7,248 nucleotides of DNA from Synechococcales cyanobacterium PMM_0036 (GCA_949127645.1 CASBQM010000622.1:1-7248); one strand, 5' to 3'. Numbered from the stretch's first letter, positions 1 to 5,655 are shown. The notes: generated from the letters alone by a model not told the origin. Translations and numbers: made by a program.

Positions 1-80
1 ACTGAATACGCTTTCATAAATGAGTAGCCCTACCATTATCAGTGTCTTTTAGTGTATCGTATTGAGTCGAAAACCGCTAT

Positions 81-947
81 ATGCCAAATCCGCCGCTTCT
101 GACTAGCCATCACTCAGGGTGGAGCAATGTCCATCTCGCTCACTTTCGTCAGCCAACTTGGGATCTTCCTCAATTTTATCAACTTCAACATATCGTCATC
201 ATTCCATTAATGAGTCACACAGTAAGAGCAGAGTTTGTTCTGGAGGGTCGCTTACATAAGGTTCAGTATCATCCAAAAGATTATCTGCATAGCTATGTTG
301 AAATATACCCAGGAGCAGTACGTTCCAAGATCTGCTGGGATAAAGAGGTTGAGTTTACTCACTTCTACCTTGAACCTGCATTTGTTTCTCAGGTAGCTCA
401 TGAAACGATCGATCCCGATCGCGTTGAGATTCTATTTGAGCCAAAGAAATCTGATGTGTTGCTTTATCAAATGTGTCTGGCACTCAGAGCCGACTTAGAT
501 GCTGACGGCACTGGAAATGGCTTCTATGCAGACTCAATGGCAACAGCACTGGCGGCTCATTTACTGCGGCACTACTCCACACGCAAGCACAAGCTTCGAG
601 AACATGAAGATGGACTGTCAAGATATAGACTAGCGCAGGCGATCGAGTACATTAACGCGCACCTAAGCGTGAACAAATTATCGTTGGAATCCATTGCTGC
701 GGAATTGCACATGAGCCAGTTCTACTTTTGTCGCCTATTCAAACAATCGATGGGTATGACTCCTCATCAATACCTGATTCAACAGCGGATCGAACGTGCC
801 AAGCAGCTCTTGAGGTTACCAGAGCTAACGATTACCCGCATCTCAGAAGACTGTGGATTTGCCAACCAGAGCCACTTTGCCAAGTATTTTCGATCGCGTA
901 CAGGAGTTTCACCCCAGCAATTTCGCAAGGAGATGAACTATGAGTAG
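81..947 (+). CDS. AraC/XylS-family transcriptional regulator
   Basis: The 288-residue protein has a C-terminal AraC-type DNA-binding domain at about residues 182-285. It holds two helix-turn-helix units: the first around 201-222 (SLESIAAELHMS, then YFCRLFKQ) and the second around 251-278 (ITRISEDCGFANQSHFAKYF), followed by the family signature GVSPQQFR. Residues 1-175 form the variable sensor part; the stretch GWSNVHLAH then QHIVIIPL resembles cyanobacterial members of this family as I remember them. I chose the ATG at 81 because an in-frame TGA at 63-65 closes the frame upstream, and the next Met (residue 44) would remove that similar segment. No clear Shine-Dalgarno precedes it. The ligand and targets cannot be told. 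It converges on the LuxR-type gene. The family call is firm; the regulated pathway is unknown. Confidence 0.92.
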   Translation: MPNPPLLTSHHSGWSNVHLAHFRQPTWDLPQFYQLQHIVIIPLMSHTVRAEFVLEGRLHKVQYHPKDYLHSYVEIYPGAVRSKICWDKEVEFTHFYLEPAFVSQVAHETIDPDRVEILFEPKKSDVLLYQMCLALRADLDADGTGNGFYADSMATALAAHLLRHYSTRKHKLREHEDGLSRYRLAQAIEYINAHLSVNKLSLESIAAELHMSQFYFCRLFKQSMGMTPHQYLIQQRIERAKQLLRLPELTITRISEDCGFANQSHFAKYFRSRTGVSPQQFRKEMNYE

Positions 948-976
948 CTACAGAGAATACTTTTTTAGTGCTGTAA

Positions 977-2107
977 TTAAGAGCTAAAGATGCCCAACTG
1001 ATGCAGTGCATACATAACCGCAGCGAGGCGGGTTTGAACACCGAATTTTTCGTAAATGTGTTCTAAATGTTTCTTAACTGTGCGATCGCTCATTCCTAGC
1101 CGCTTCGCGATTTCCTGCGTACTCTGATCCTTTGCCATCCAAAACAGCACCTCCGCTTCTCGTTTTGTTAGCCCCAGCATTTCTAAAGATTTGAGTGAAA
1201 AGCAGTCGAGTTGAGTTTCTTCCAACAAAAGATGAACTTGCCCAATGGCTGGATGGTAATGAAATCTCACCCTCAACTGTTTCTTGTCTTGCTCCAGATG
1301 AAGTGGGAGTTGAGGAAAAGGAATTTCAGTGGATTGCGTGAGTGTAGATATTTGCTGGTTGACCCATCGTTGGAGAAAGTCAGGTAAAGCGATCGGTATC
1401 TTTGGCTGTGGGAAGTATTGATGCAGCAATTTTTCTGCCTCTTGAGTCATCCATTGCACTTTGCCGTCCATTGATAAGGCAATCAGCCCAACTTGCTCAG
1501 TTGCTTGGCTTAGCTGAGTAAACTGCTGCTGCACTTTGGTAAATGCGGCTACGTTCTGGTGGGCTTGTTTGATGTGTGGACGAATCAAATTTAGAATCAA
1601 ACGATCGCGCTCAGTAAAGTTCCGGCGATCGCGGTTTAACGACAATCCCAAAACATCCTGTCCTCGATAAAGCGGATGAGTTGATGATACAGAGGGAACC
1701 TCAAAGTAAATCAGCATTTGGTCTTCTAATCCGAAGCGCTGAAAAAAGCCTTCGTACAACGCTTCTTTGCGATAAAACTCTTGTTCACTGAGAAAATCAG
1801 AGATGGCAAGCGCCTGTCTATCACCTGATTTAATATAGTTAGCCAAAACTGGATGGGCTAAAAACTGTTGCCGTTGGGTTGTAAATGACCCCGCCGCAAT
1901 ACCTGCTTCGATCGTTGGAAACGTGTAATGGCGAGGGATAGACGTTTCCTGCAAGCTAAAACTGGTGTAGCCAAACAGTTCAGCGCCCACTAATTTTGAC
2001 AAGATTGACAGTGATCTTGCTGGAAACTCCTCTAAGCTGCAAGGTTCGTAAAGCGATCGCAACGTTTCCAATAGCTGCCGCCCATCAACCTGCATCCAAC
2101 TTTCCAT
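977..2107 (-). CDS. LuxR-family (GerE HTH) transcriptional regulator with sensor-like N-terminus
   Basis: The 376-residue protein ends in a LuxR/GerE helix-turn-helix at about residues 308-370. The motif runs LGLTKREAEVLFWMAKDQST, then QEIAKRLGMSDRTVKKHLEHIYEKFGV, which matches the family's TxREXEVL and TVKXHL(E)XIYEKLGV pattern. The N-terminal 185 residues look like a small-molecule or GAF-type sensing region (ends in FTERDRLILNLIRPHIKQA), and 196-295 look PAS-like (QVGLIALSMDGKVQWM). Both sensor assignments rest on general resemblance only. There is no receiver domain, so this is probably a one-component regulator rather than a two-component response regulator. The start is the ATG at 2107; a second Met follows four codons later. 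Only a weak GAAG precedes it. The gene ends 29 bases from the AraC-type gene, in convergent orientation, so the two are not co-transcribed. Confidence 0.92.
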   Translation of the reverse strand: MESWMQVDGRQLLETLRSLYEPCSLEEFPARSLSILSKLVGAELFGYTSFSLQETSIPRHYTFPTIEAGIAAGSFTTQRQQFLAHPVLANYIKSGDRQALAISDFLSEQEFYRKEALYEGFFQRFGLEDQMLIYFEVPSVSSTHPLYRGQDVLGLSLNRDRRNFTERDRLILNLIRPHIKQAHQNVAAFTKVQQQFTQLSQATEQVGLIALSMDGKVQWMTQEAEKLLHQYFPQPKIPIALPDFLQRWVNQQISTLTQSTEIPFPQLPLHLEQDKKQLRVRFHYHPAIGQVHLLLEETQLDCFSLKSLEMLGLTKREAEVLFWMAKDQSTQEIAKRLGMSDRTVKKHLEHIYEKFGVQTRLAAVMYALHQLGIFSS

Positions 2108-2222
2108 CGTTCTTCAAGGGTAAGTGGGTTGCTGCTTCAAAATGAATAACACCGTTTGAAAGTGCTGCCCCTTCTTCTGACAGGGCTTTGGGCGCTTAAT
2201 AAAGGGATACGTCGATCGCCGT

Positions 2223-2249
2223 ATTGTATCTTCCGGCTGAGTCTGACAA
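2223..2249 (-). promoter_or_regulatory. Possible sigma70-type promoter of the LuxR-type gene
   Basis: Read on the minus strand, TTGTCA (2249-2244) is followed after 15 bases by TACAAT (2228-2223), about 115 bases upstream of the LuxR-type ATG. Both hexamers are close to consensus, but the spacer is shorter than the usual 16-18 bases, so this is tentative. Confidence 0.3.
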
Positions 2250-2307
2250 CCTTACTTGAGAGGGTTAACAAGCGCATCGGCTAAATTTTCCCAATCATTT
2301 GGAGATT

Positions 2308-2577
2308 ATGGCGAACCATAAAACAACGGTTACTTCGTGGGCAACTTTTAGGGCTGGCTCAAATTTCATAAGTTTTGTTAAGCAGTGCTTCCCAGAAAGT
2401 ACAGGATATTTCCTGATGCTCTCTGCATACTTAACAATGTTTTCCGATTTGACGGTACGTGAGATTAGAGCCATTCCAGCAATACTCCAAATTCAGGAGC
2501 ATTCTTTTACAGGAATTTTTCAAAACACAGCAAGATTGTGTTGGCGATCGCAAGATTATGTCTGTAAAGATCCGTGA
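2308..2577 (+). CDS. Doubtful small ORF, unrecognised
   Basis: This 89-codon frame begins at an ATG; an in-frame TTG three codons earlier is an alternative. A GGAG sits only 3 bases before the ATG, too close for a good Shine-Dalgarno and better placed for neither start. The product shows no signal peptide, membrane segment or motif I recognise. It is rich in Phe, Ile and Thr, and its end reads through a HIP1 octamer (GCGATCGC at 2544-2551). It lies alone between the LuxR-type gene and the secreted-protein gene. It may be non-coding or a remnant. If it is not coding, 2108-2698 is about 590 bases of intergenic DNA in which I see only the possible minus-strand promoter. Confidence 0.2.
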   Translation: MANHKTTVTSWATFRAGSNFISFVKQCFPESTGYFLMLSAYLTMFSDLTVREIRAIPAILQIQEHSFTGIFQNTARLCWRSQDYVCKDP

Positions 2578-2683
2578 ATATCTCTAGGATTACTTTTGTG
2601 AATCGAGTCAGATAGCTCCTCCACGATTTCTCATAGTTCCAAGGTTTGATGCTTCGATTTGAGTAGAAGGAAATCTTAAAAAA

Positions 2684-2688
2684 TAGGA
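2684..2688 (+). promoter_or_regulatory. Shine-Dalgarno deciding the start of the secreted protein
   Basis: AGGAA lies 10 bases before the ATG at 2699 but only 1-2 bases before the in-frame GTG at 2690. The ATG is therefore the better start. Confidence 0.6.
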
Positions 2689-2698
2689 AGTGCAGCAA

Positions 2699-3004
2699 AT
2701 GAAGAGAGCTAGGGTGCTTTTAGGAATGGTTTTGCTAACTGTAGTGTTAAGCCTTGTGATCGTTTCAGGCAACTTGAAAACAGCTACTGCACAAACTGCC
2801 GGAAGCAAATTTTGCAGCGTTGTCGTCTCTGGTAACTGGCGTGATACGACTTGGGTTCCATCAGGTTGGAATGCTGGAGATTGTCGAAACTTTAGGATTG
2901 CAGTGGGTGCCGAAACATACCAGTTAGGCTGTATTTTCAGTAGTGGAGGTGTCTCTTTCGGTGCATCAAATGGAGGTACTCCAAGACTCAACTGCGGCTG
3001 GTAA
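2699..3004 (+). CDS. Small secreted four-cysteine protein, unknown function
   Basis: The 101-residue product opens with a classic Sec signal peptide. It has a basic N-end (MKRAR), a hydrophobic core over residues 6-22 (LLGMVLLTVVLSLVIV), and a likely signal peptidase I site after Ala-Thr-Ala at residue 31. The mature part is about 70 residues with four cysteines (39, 62, 78, 99), enough for two disulfides, plus many Gly, Ser and Trp residues (GNW, VPSGWNAGD, ending NCGW). It is therefore probably exported to the periplasm or outside. I do not recognise the family. The start was chosen by the AGGAA 10 bases upstream. A longer ORF exists on the opposite strand, but the signal peptide and ribosome site favour this strand. 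It stands alone, with no partner gene close by. Confidence 0.7.
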   Translation: MKRARVLLGMVLLTVVLSLVIVSGNLKTATAQTAGSKFCSVVVSGNWRDTTWVPSGWNAGDCRNFRIAVGAETYQLGCIFSSGGVSFGASNGGTPRLNCGW

Positions 3005-3284
3005 AAAGCAGTAGCAAAGTATCTCGGTTCAACTTTCACGGCGATCGTTCCTTCAATTTTCCACAACTAGGAGACATAGCTACTGCCATCACAGAAATAT
3101 CCTGAGAGTAGTGGCGACAGCTATAACAGTACGAATTGGAGGAGGCGATTGTTCCTTGGAACACATAGAAAAATTCTGCTGGCGATCGCGAAAAATGCCT
3201 GACTTCAACTAGCAACGATTTGACGTCTATAGATTTGATGTCCCTAACTGTATCTTAGTTCACCCTGCTGTAAAGGATTCACCT

Positions 3285-3458
3285 GTGCCCAATAACCTGA
3301 GCCAAATTTCTGATGCGCTGCCGACTCTGCTGAATGCGATCGCCCTCCAACAATTCACAAGCGATCGCCCCTTTCAGCTTCAGGCAGTCCAATCATTACT
3401 TGCTGTATCATCATGGCGTTTCGGGGCGATCGAGTGGTGGCGACTTTTAGAAGAGTAG
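3285..3458 (+). CDS. Possible small ORF or gene remnant, unrecognised
   Basis: From a GTG at 3285 an open frame of 57 codons runs to TAG. It reads like real protein: amphipathic and leucine-rich (LSQISDALPTLLNAIALQQ), ending with GAIEWWRLLEE. The same frame is open further back to 3213. Just before that, an ATG at 3195 is separated from it by a single in-frame TAG at 3210, which would fit a decayed 5' end. There is no Shine-Dalgarno before the GTG. Its HIP1-containing parts are shared with the direct repeats that flank the toxin-antitoxin pair, so those repeats could be broken copies of this frame, or the similarity could come only from HIP1 sites. No function can be named. Confidence 0.3.
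   Translation: MPNNLSQISDALPTLLNAIALQQFTSDRPFQLQAVQSLLAVSSWRFGAIEWWRLLEE
3337..3432 (+). repeat. Diverged third copy of the toxin-antitoxin flanking repeat
   Basis: This 96-base segment begins (3337-3351 and 3362-3378) and ends (3424-3432, GGGCGATCG) like the two better copies at 3596 and 4408, with nearly the same spacing (96 against 94 bases). The middle is only loosely similar. The matching ends contain HIP1 sites, which lowers the weight of the match. Confidence 0.45.
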
Positions 3459-3595
3459 GATCAGCAATCCATTGTCTGAGACTATGCGATCGCCTACCCA
3501 ACGCAGCCACAATTAAAACCGCTGAAACTTCCATAGCCCGATCGTCAGTGAGATTGAAGCGATCGCCGCCACAAACATCTTTTCATCAAGTAAAG

Positions 3596-3695
3596 CGATC
3601 GCACTCCAACAATGCCCGATCGATCGCCCCTTTCAGCCGGGTTCTTCTGACTGATTCTGAACCGCATAGTAGCAGGAGAGGGGCGATCGTACTCC
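3596..3695 (+). repeat. Left direct repeat flanking the toxin-antitoxin pair
   Basis: This copy aligns with 4408-4509. Positions 3596-3689 and 4408-4501 match without gaps (constant offset 812), with 6 mismatches in 94 bases. A 2-base indel follows, and the match ends at TACTCC. It lies about 55 bases before the antitoxin start, next to its likely promoter. There are no terminal inverted repeats and no coding frame of note. Confidence 0.9.
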
Positions 3696-3701
3696 CCATC
3701 G

Positions 3702-3720
3702 CCATAACCTATAATTATGG
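3702..3720 (+). promoter_or_regulatory. Likely promoter and operator of the toxin-antitoxin operon
   Basis: A perfect -10 box, TATAAT, lies at 3710-3715. It sits inside a 6-base inverted repeat, CCATAA (3702-3707) and TTATGG (3715-3720), with a 7-base spacer; ATAATTAT (3711-3718) is itself a palindrome. No good -35 box is seen. Type II antitoxins usually repress their own operon through such palindromes over the promoter; that this one does is inferred. Confidence 0.45.
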
Positions 3721-3736
3721 AGGTGGCGATCGTCTC

Positions 3737-3741
3737 AGGAG
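3737..3741 (+). promoter_or_regulatory. Shine-Dalgarno of the antitoxin gene
   Basis: AGGAG lies 9 bases before the ATG at 3751 and fixes the antitoxin start. Confidence 0.75.
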
Positions 3742-3750
3742 AATGTATTC

Positions 3751-4008
3751 ATGACGGCTAAAGAATCACTGACTGCTAGAGAGCAACTACTCCAAGAATT
3801 GACTCAAGTCTCTGATGACCTGGTAGAAGAAGTCCTAGATTTTCTCCTGTTCTCCAAGTCTCGTAGAAACCGCCCCACATTGCAAGCTGCTGAGGACGAG
3901 CAGTCTAGAGAGGAGATTCTAGAAAGTTTGCGTCGATCTTTGCAGGATGTAAAAACAGGACGCACTCATCCTGTTGCAGAACTATGGGAAGGCATTGATG
4001 TCGAATGA
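3751..4008 (+). CDS. Type II antitoxin, DUF2281-like
   Basis: The 85-residue acidic protein begins with LTAREQLLQELTQVSDDLVE, then EVLDFLLFSK (residues 7-36). This is the pattern I know from small DUF2281-type proteins found upstream of toxins in cyanobacteria. A charged linker follows, then a C-terminal helix and tail (EEILESLRRSLQDVKTG, then HPVAELWEGID). I infer that the C-terminal half grips the toxin. I see no clear ribbon-helix-helix, AbrB or helix-turn-helix domain, so the DNA-binding mode is open. The start is set by AGGAG 9 bases upstream, and the frame runs 11 bases into the toxin gene, as expected for translational coupling. An inverted repeat over its -10 box suggests autoregulation. 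The role rests mainly on the partner gene and the N-terminal pattern. Confidence 0.8.
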   Translation: MTAKESLTAREQLLQELTQVSDDLVEEVLDFLLFSKSRRNRPTLQAAEDEQSREEILESLRRSLQDVKTGRTHPVAELWEGIDVE

Positions 4009-4360
4009 GCGACCTACTATTCAGGTTCAGTTCACCGATGATTTTCAACAACAAGTTCGTGATCTTGCCAAGCGATATCGCAAAATTCGATTAGATCTTC
4101 AGCCAATCATTCAACAACTTGAGGCTGGAGAAATCATTGGCGATCAAGTTCAAGGAACAGGATATACAGTTTTCAAAGTTCGCATTAAAAACAGCGATGT
4201 TCAAAAAGGGAAAAGGGGTGGCTATCGATTGATTTATTCCCTCGAATCGCCAACCCAGATTTTGCTGCTATTGATTTACTCAAAATCTGATAACGATGAT
4301 GTAATCGCGGCTGAAATCAAAGAGGTAATTGAGGAATTTTATAATAGGGAGGGTTTGTAG
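3998..4360 (+). CDS. Type II toxin, RelE/ParE superfamily
   Basis: The 120-residue protein has the RelE/ParE layout: an N-terminal strand (IQVQFTDDF), two helices (residues 9-42), then the sheet with GKRGGYRLIYSL at 71-82 and LLLLIYSKSD at about 89-98, and a C-terminal helix (AAEIKEVIEEFYN). The GGYRxIY and YSKSD blocks are typical of a cyanobacterial branch of this superfamily. Members either cleave mRNA at the ribosome or poison gyrase; the sequence alone does not say which. I chose the ATG at 3998, preceded by GGGAAGG about 5 bases upstream, rather than an in-frame TTG at 3974 that would lie deep in the antitoxin gene. It overlaps the antitoxin by 11 bases. The frame is complete and looks functional. 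Confidence 0.85.
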   Translation: MSNERPTIQVQFTDDFQQQVRDLAKRYRKIRLDLQPIIQQLEAGEIIGDQVQGTGYTVFKVRIKNSDVQKGKRGGYRLIYSLESPTQILLLLIYSKSDNDDVIAAEIKEVIEEFYNREGL

Positions 4361-4407
4361 TGTTGAACGAGCGATCGAACTGCCCTCAAGATTAGACTGC
4401 TCCCACA

Positions 4408-4509
4408 CGATCGCCCTCCAACCCTGCCCGATCGATCGCCCCTTTCAGCCAGGTTCTTCTGACTGATTCTGAACTGCATAGCAGCAGGAGAGGGGCGATC
4501 GCATACTCC
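4408..4509 (+). repeat. Right direct repeat flanking the toxin-antitoxin pair
   Basis: This is the partner of the 3596-3695 copy, starting 48 bases after the toxin stop. About 93% of aligned bases are identical, and the orientation is the same. Together the two copies bracket a unit of about 812 bases that contains only the antitoxin and toxin genes. Confidence 0.9.
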
Positions 4510-4558
4510 TAATCTGTAATCATAGGCATCAGTTCAAAGTCTCAGCCCAAGAACGACA

Positions 4559-4821
4559 ATGCCTGATTCCCCTCAACGTACAGAGATTTATCTCAGCCAG
4601 CAGGGTTCCCTAGAGCTACCAACATCGTTGTGGCGATCGTTAGGCTTTGAACTTGGCGACTCTTATTGCTCATATCGGGGCAGATCGGCTAGTGCTCGAA
4701 AAACAAGAAACGATTAAACATCGTTTAAAGTCACGGTTTTCTCATATCCTCAGAGAGAAGCCTTGCCGATAAGCTGATTGAAGATCAATATGAAGCAGCT
4801 AAAAATGAAGAGAACAGATGA
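4559..4821 (+). pseudogene. Frameshifted AbrB-type (VapB-like) antitoxin
   Basis: Three frames have to be joined to read one antitoxin. Frame one (ATG 4559 to about 4663) gives TEIYLSQQGSLELPTSLW then RSLGFELGDS, the swapped-hairpin AbrB/MazE pattern. Frame two (from 4665) continues IAHIGADRLVLEKQETIKHR to about 4757. Frame three (from 4759) gives SLADKLIEDQYEAAKNEENR and stops at 4819-4821. Each junction is a +1 shift (one base gained or two lost). As it stands, frame one ends at TAA after about 52 codons. The order and the 4-base ATGA overlap with a PIN-domain start are those of a vapBC operon. Sequencing error could explain one shift, but two shifts plus a truncated partner point to real decay. 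Confidence 0.75.
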
Positions 4822-4937
4822 GAGCTGTTCTGGATGCTTCTGCCCTACTGGCTTACTTGCAAGATGAACTTGAAGCCGAAAGGTCATGGATTTGTGTCTC
4901 AAGTAATGAGTTCATTAGATCTTGTTTTGACCTTTGA
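4818..4937 (+). pseudogene. Truncated VapC-like PIN-domain toxin
   Basis: The frame opens MRAVLDASALLAYLQDELEA, a textbook N-terminus of a VapC PIN-domain ribonuclease, including the first metal-binding Asp (residue 6). After about residue 22 the similarity is lost, and a stop comes at codon 40, against roughly 130 residues in intact members. The remaining acidic residues of the active site are absent, so no nuclease activity is expected. The start overlaps the end of the broken antitoxin by ATGA, the usual vapBC arrangement. The following 20 or so codons in another frame might hold a scrap of the lost part, but I cannot support that. Confidence 0.75.
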
Positions 4938-4989
4938 CACAATCTACTTTACAAATCCTTGCAAATTCCTGATGCCTTGAACTTACAGC

Positions 4990-5005
4990 AACCGCCAAGG
5001 CGGTT
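4990..5005. repeat. Short perfect palindrome AACCGCC-AA-GGCGGTT
   Basis: Seven-base arms with a 2-base centre lie 7 bases left of the large hairpin at 5013-5055. The two may be parts of one repeat element. Confidence 0.6.
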
Positions 5006-5012
5006 AGAACGG

Positions 5013-5055
5013 GGACATTTTGGGTGGGGCGCGAAGCGCCCCACCCAAAATGTCC
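5013..5055. repeat. Perfect 20-bp palindrome with GAA loop
   Basis: The left arm is 5013-5032, the loop GAA is 5033-5035 and the right arm is 5036-5055; all 20 pairs match, and a G-T pair could add one more. The centre is GGGGCGCGAAGCGCCCC. It lies 43 bases beyond the stop of the minus-strand response-regulator gene, so it could end or stabilise that transcript, but no T-run follows it on that strand. The form is that of a dispersed palindromic repeat of the kind common between cyanobacterial genes. Confidence 0.85.
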
Positions 5056-5098
5056 TAAGCCAACTGGCGACAGCTATATTTTTTAGAAATCAGGGGCT

Positions 5099-5644
5099 TT
5101 ACTTCAACTTTTGCCGAATGAATGTCAAAAGCTGCGTCATTTGCTTCTTCAGCAGATCGATCTCTCCCTGCATTGTTTCGACCTTTTGCGTTAGCGCCAC
5201 GATCTCTGCACCCGATGCGGCGCTGGCAGCAGGAGCCTGTACTGGCACAACAGGTCGCTGACGTGGCAGACGAGCTTTCGTCATCGCCGCCTTGATCGCT
5301 TCAATTAGCTCTTTTTGCTCAAAAGGCTTCTCAATGAATTCAAAATACTCGAAAGGTTCAGAAATTTTCTCGGTAACTTCCTCCCGCCGGCCTGACATTA
5401 GCACTAGAGGAATAGATTGCAGCTCAGGACTGGTCTGAATTTGTTGAAAAACTTCCCAGCCACTCATGCGAGGCAGCAAAAAATCTAGCATGATCAGATT
5501 AGGACGCTCTTGCCGAATGCAGTCAAGTCCTTCAACGCCATCTTTGGCTTCTAGAACCTGGAAATTACCCTTGGGCAGCATGTCTCTCACCATGTTGCGG
5601 ATAACTCTGCTGTCGTCAATAACCAGGATTTTGTGACTTGCCAC
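5099..5644 (-). CDS. CheY-like response regulator with C-terminal coiled coil
   Basis: The 181-residue protein starts with a full receiver domain (residues 4-122). It has the acidic pair Asp10-Asp11, the phospho-acceptor Asp54 (IMLDFLLPRMSGWEV), Ser84 in the MSG switch position and Lys106 in EKPF. A Pro/Ala-rich linker follows (about 127-144), then a coiled-coil-like helix (147-180, heptads such as IVALTQKVETMQGEIDLLKK). There is no DNA-binding or enzymatic output domain, so it probably acts by protein contact, perhaps as an oligomer. The start is a GTG, supported by AGGAG six bases before it; no ATG is nearby. It is divergent from lipA across a 153-base gap. The partner kinase is not in the window. 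Confidence 0.93.
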   Translation of the reverse strand: MASHKILVIDDSRVIRNMVRDMLPKGNFQVLEAKDGVEGLDCIRQERPNLIMLDFLLPRMSGWEVFQQIQTSPELQSIPLVLMSGRREEVTEKISEPFEYFEFIEKPFEQKELIEAIKAAMTKARLPRQRPVVPVQAPAASAASGAEIVALTQKVETMQGEIDLLKKQMTQLLTFIRQKLK

Positions 5645-5650
5645 GACGAA

Positions 5651-5655
5651 CTCCT
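5651..5655 (-). promoter_or_regulatory. Shine-Dalgarno deciding the GTG start of the response regulator
   Basis: On the minus strand AGGAG precedes the GTG (5644-5642) by six bases, which is a near-ideal placement. Confidence 0.75.

Larger units (their letters stand above)
3005..3750. other. Gene-poor, HIP1-crowded stretch upstream of the toxin-antitoxin pair
   Basis: No convincing full-length gene is present. The left part (3005-3284) shows nothing firm except an ATG frame from 3195 interrupted by TAG at 3210. From 3336 on, exact GCGATCGC octamers occur at 3336, 3361, 3486, 3559 and 3595, with one-base variants at 3425, 3683 and 3726. The stretch also holds a possible small coding remnant (3285-3458), two repeat copies, and the toxin-antitoxin promoter region. 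Confidence 0.6.

Noticed and set aside
948..976. Possible bidirectional terminator between the convergent regulators
   Set aside because: TACAG and CTGTA can pair around an ACT/AGT core with a T-run, but the stem is short and needs an uneven bulge; too weak to call.
2608..3066. 152-codon minus-strand ORF opposite the secreted protein
   Set aside because: The plus strand has a Shine-Dalgarno, a signal peptide and regular cysteines; the minus-strand product shows no domain and looks like a shadow.
3336..3733. CRISPR-like array
   Set aside because: The recurring unit is the HIP1 octamer at irregular spacing, with no repeat of 24 bases or more and no regular spacers.
3413..3754. 113-codon plus-strand ORF ending in an ATGA overlap with the antitoxin
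   Set aside because: It runs through a direct repeat, several HIP1 sites, the TATAAT box, the inverted repeat and the antitoxin's Shine-Dalgarno, and its product is a low-information Arg/Ser-rich sequence.
4959..5261. 100-codon plus-strand ORF
   Set aside because: It reads through the perfect palindrome and then antisense through the end of the response-regulator gene.
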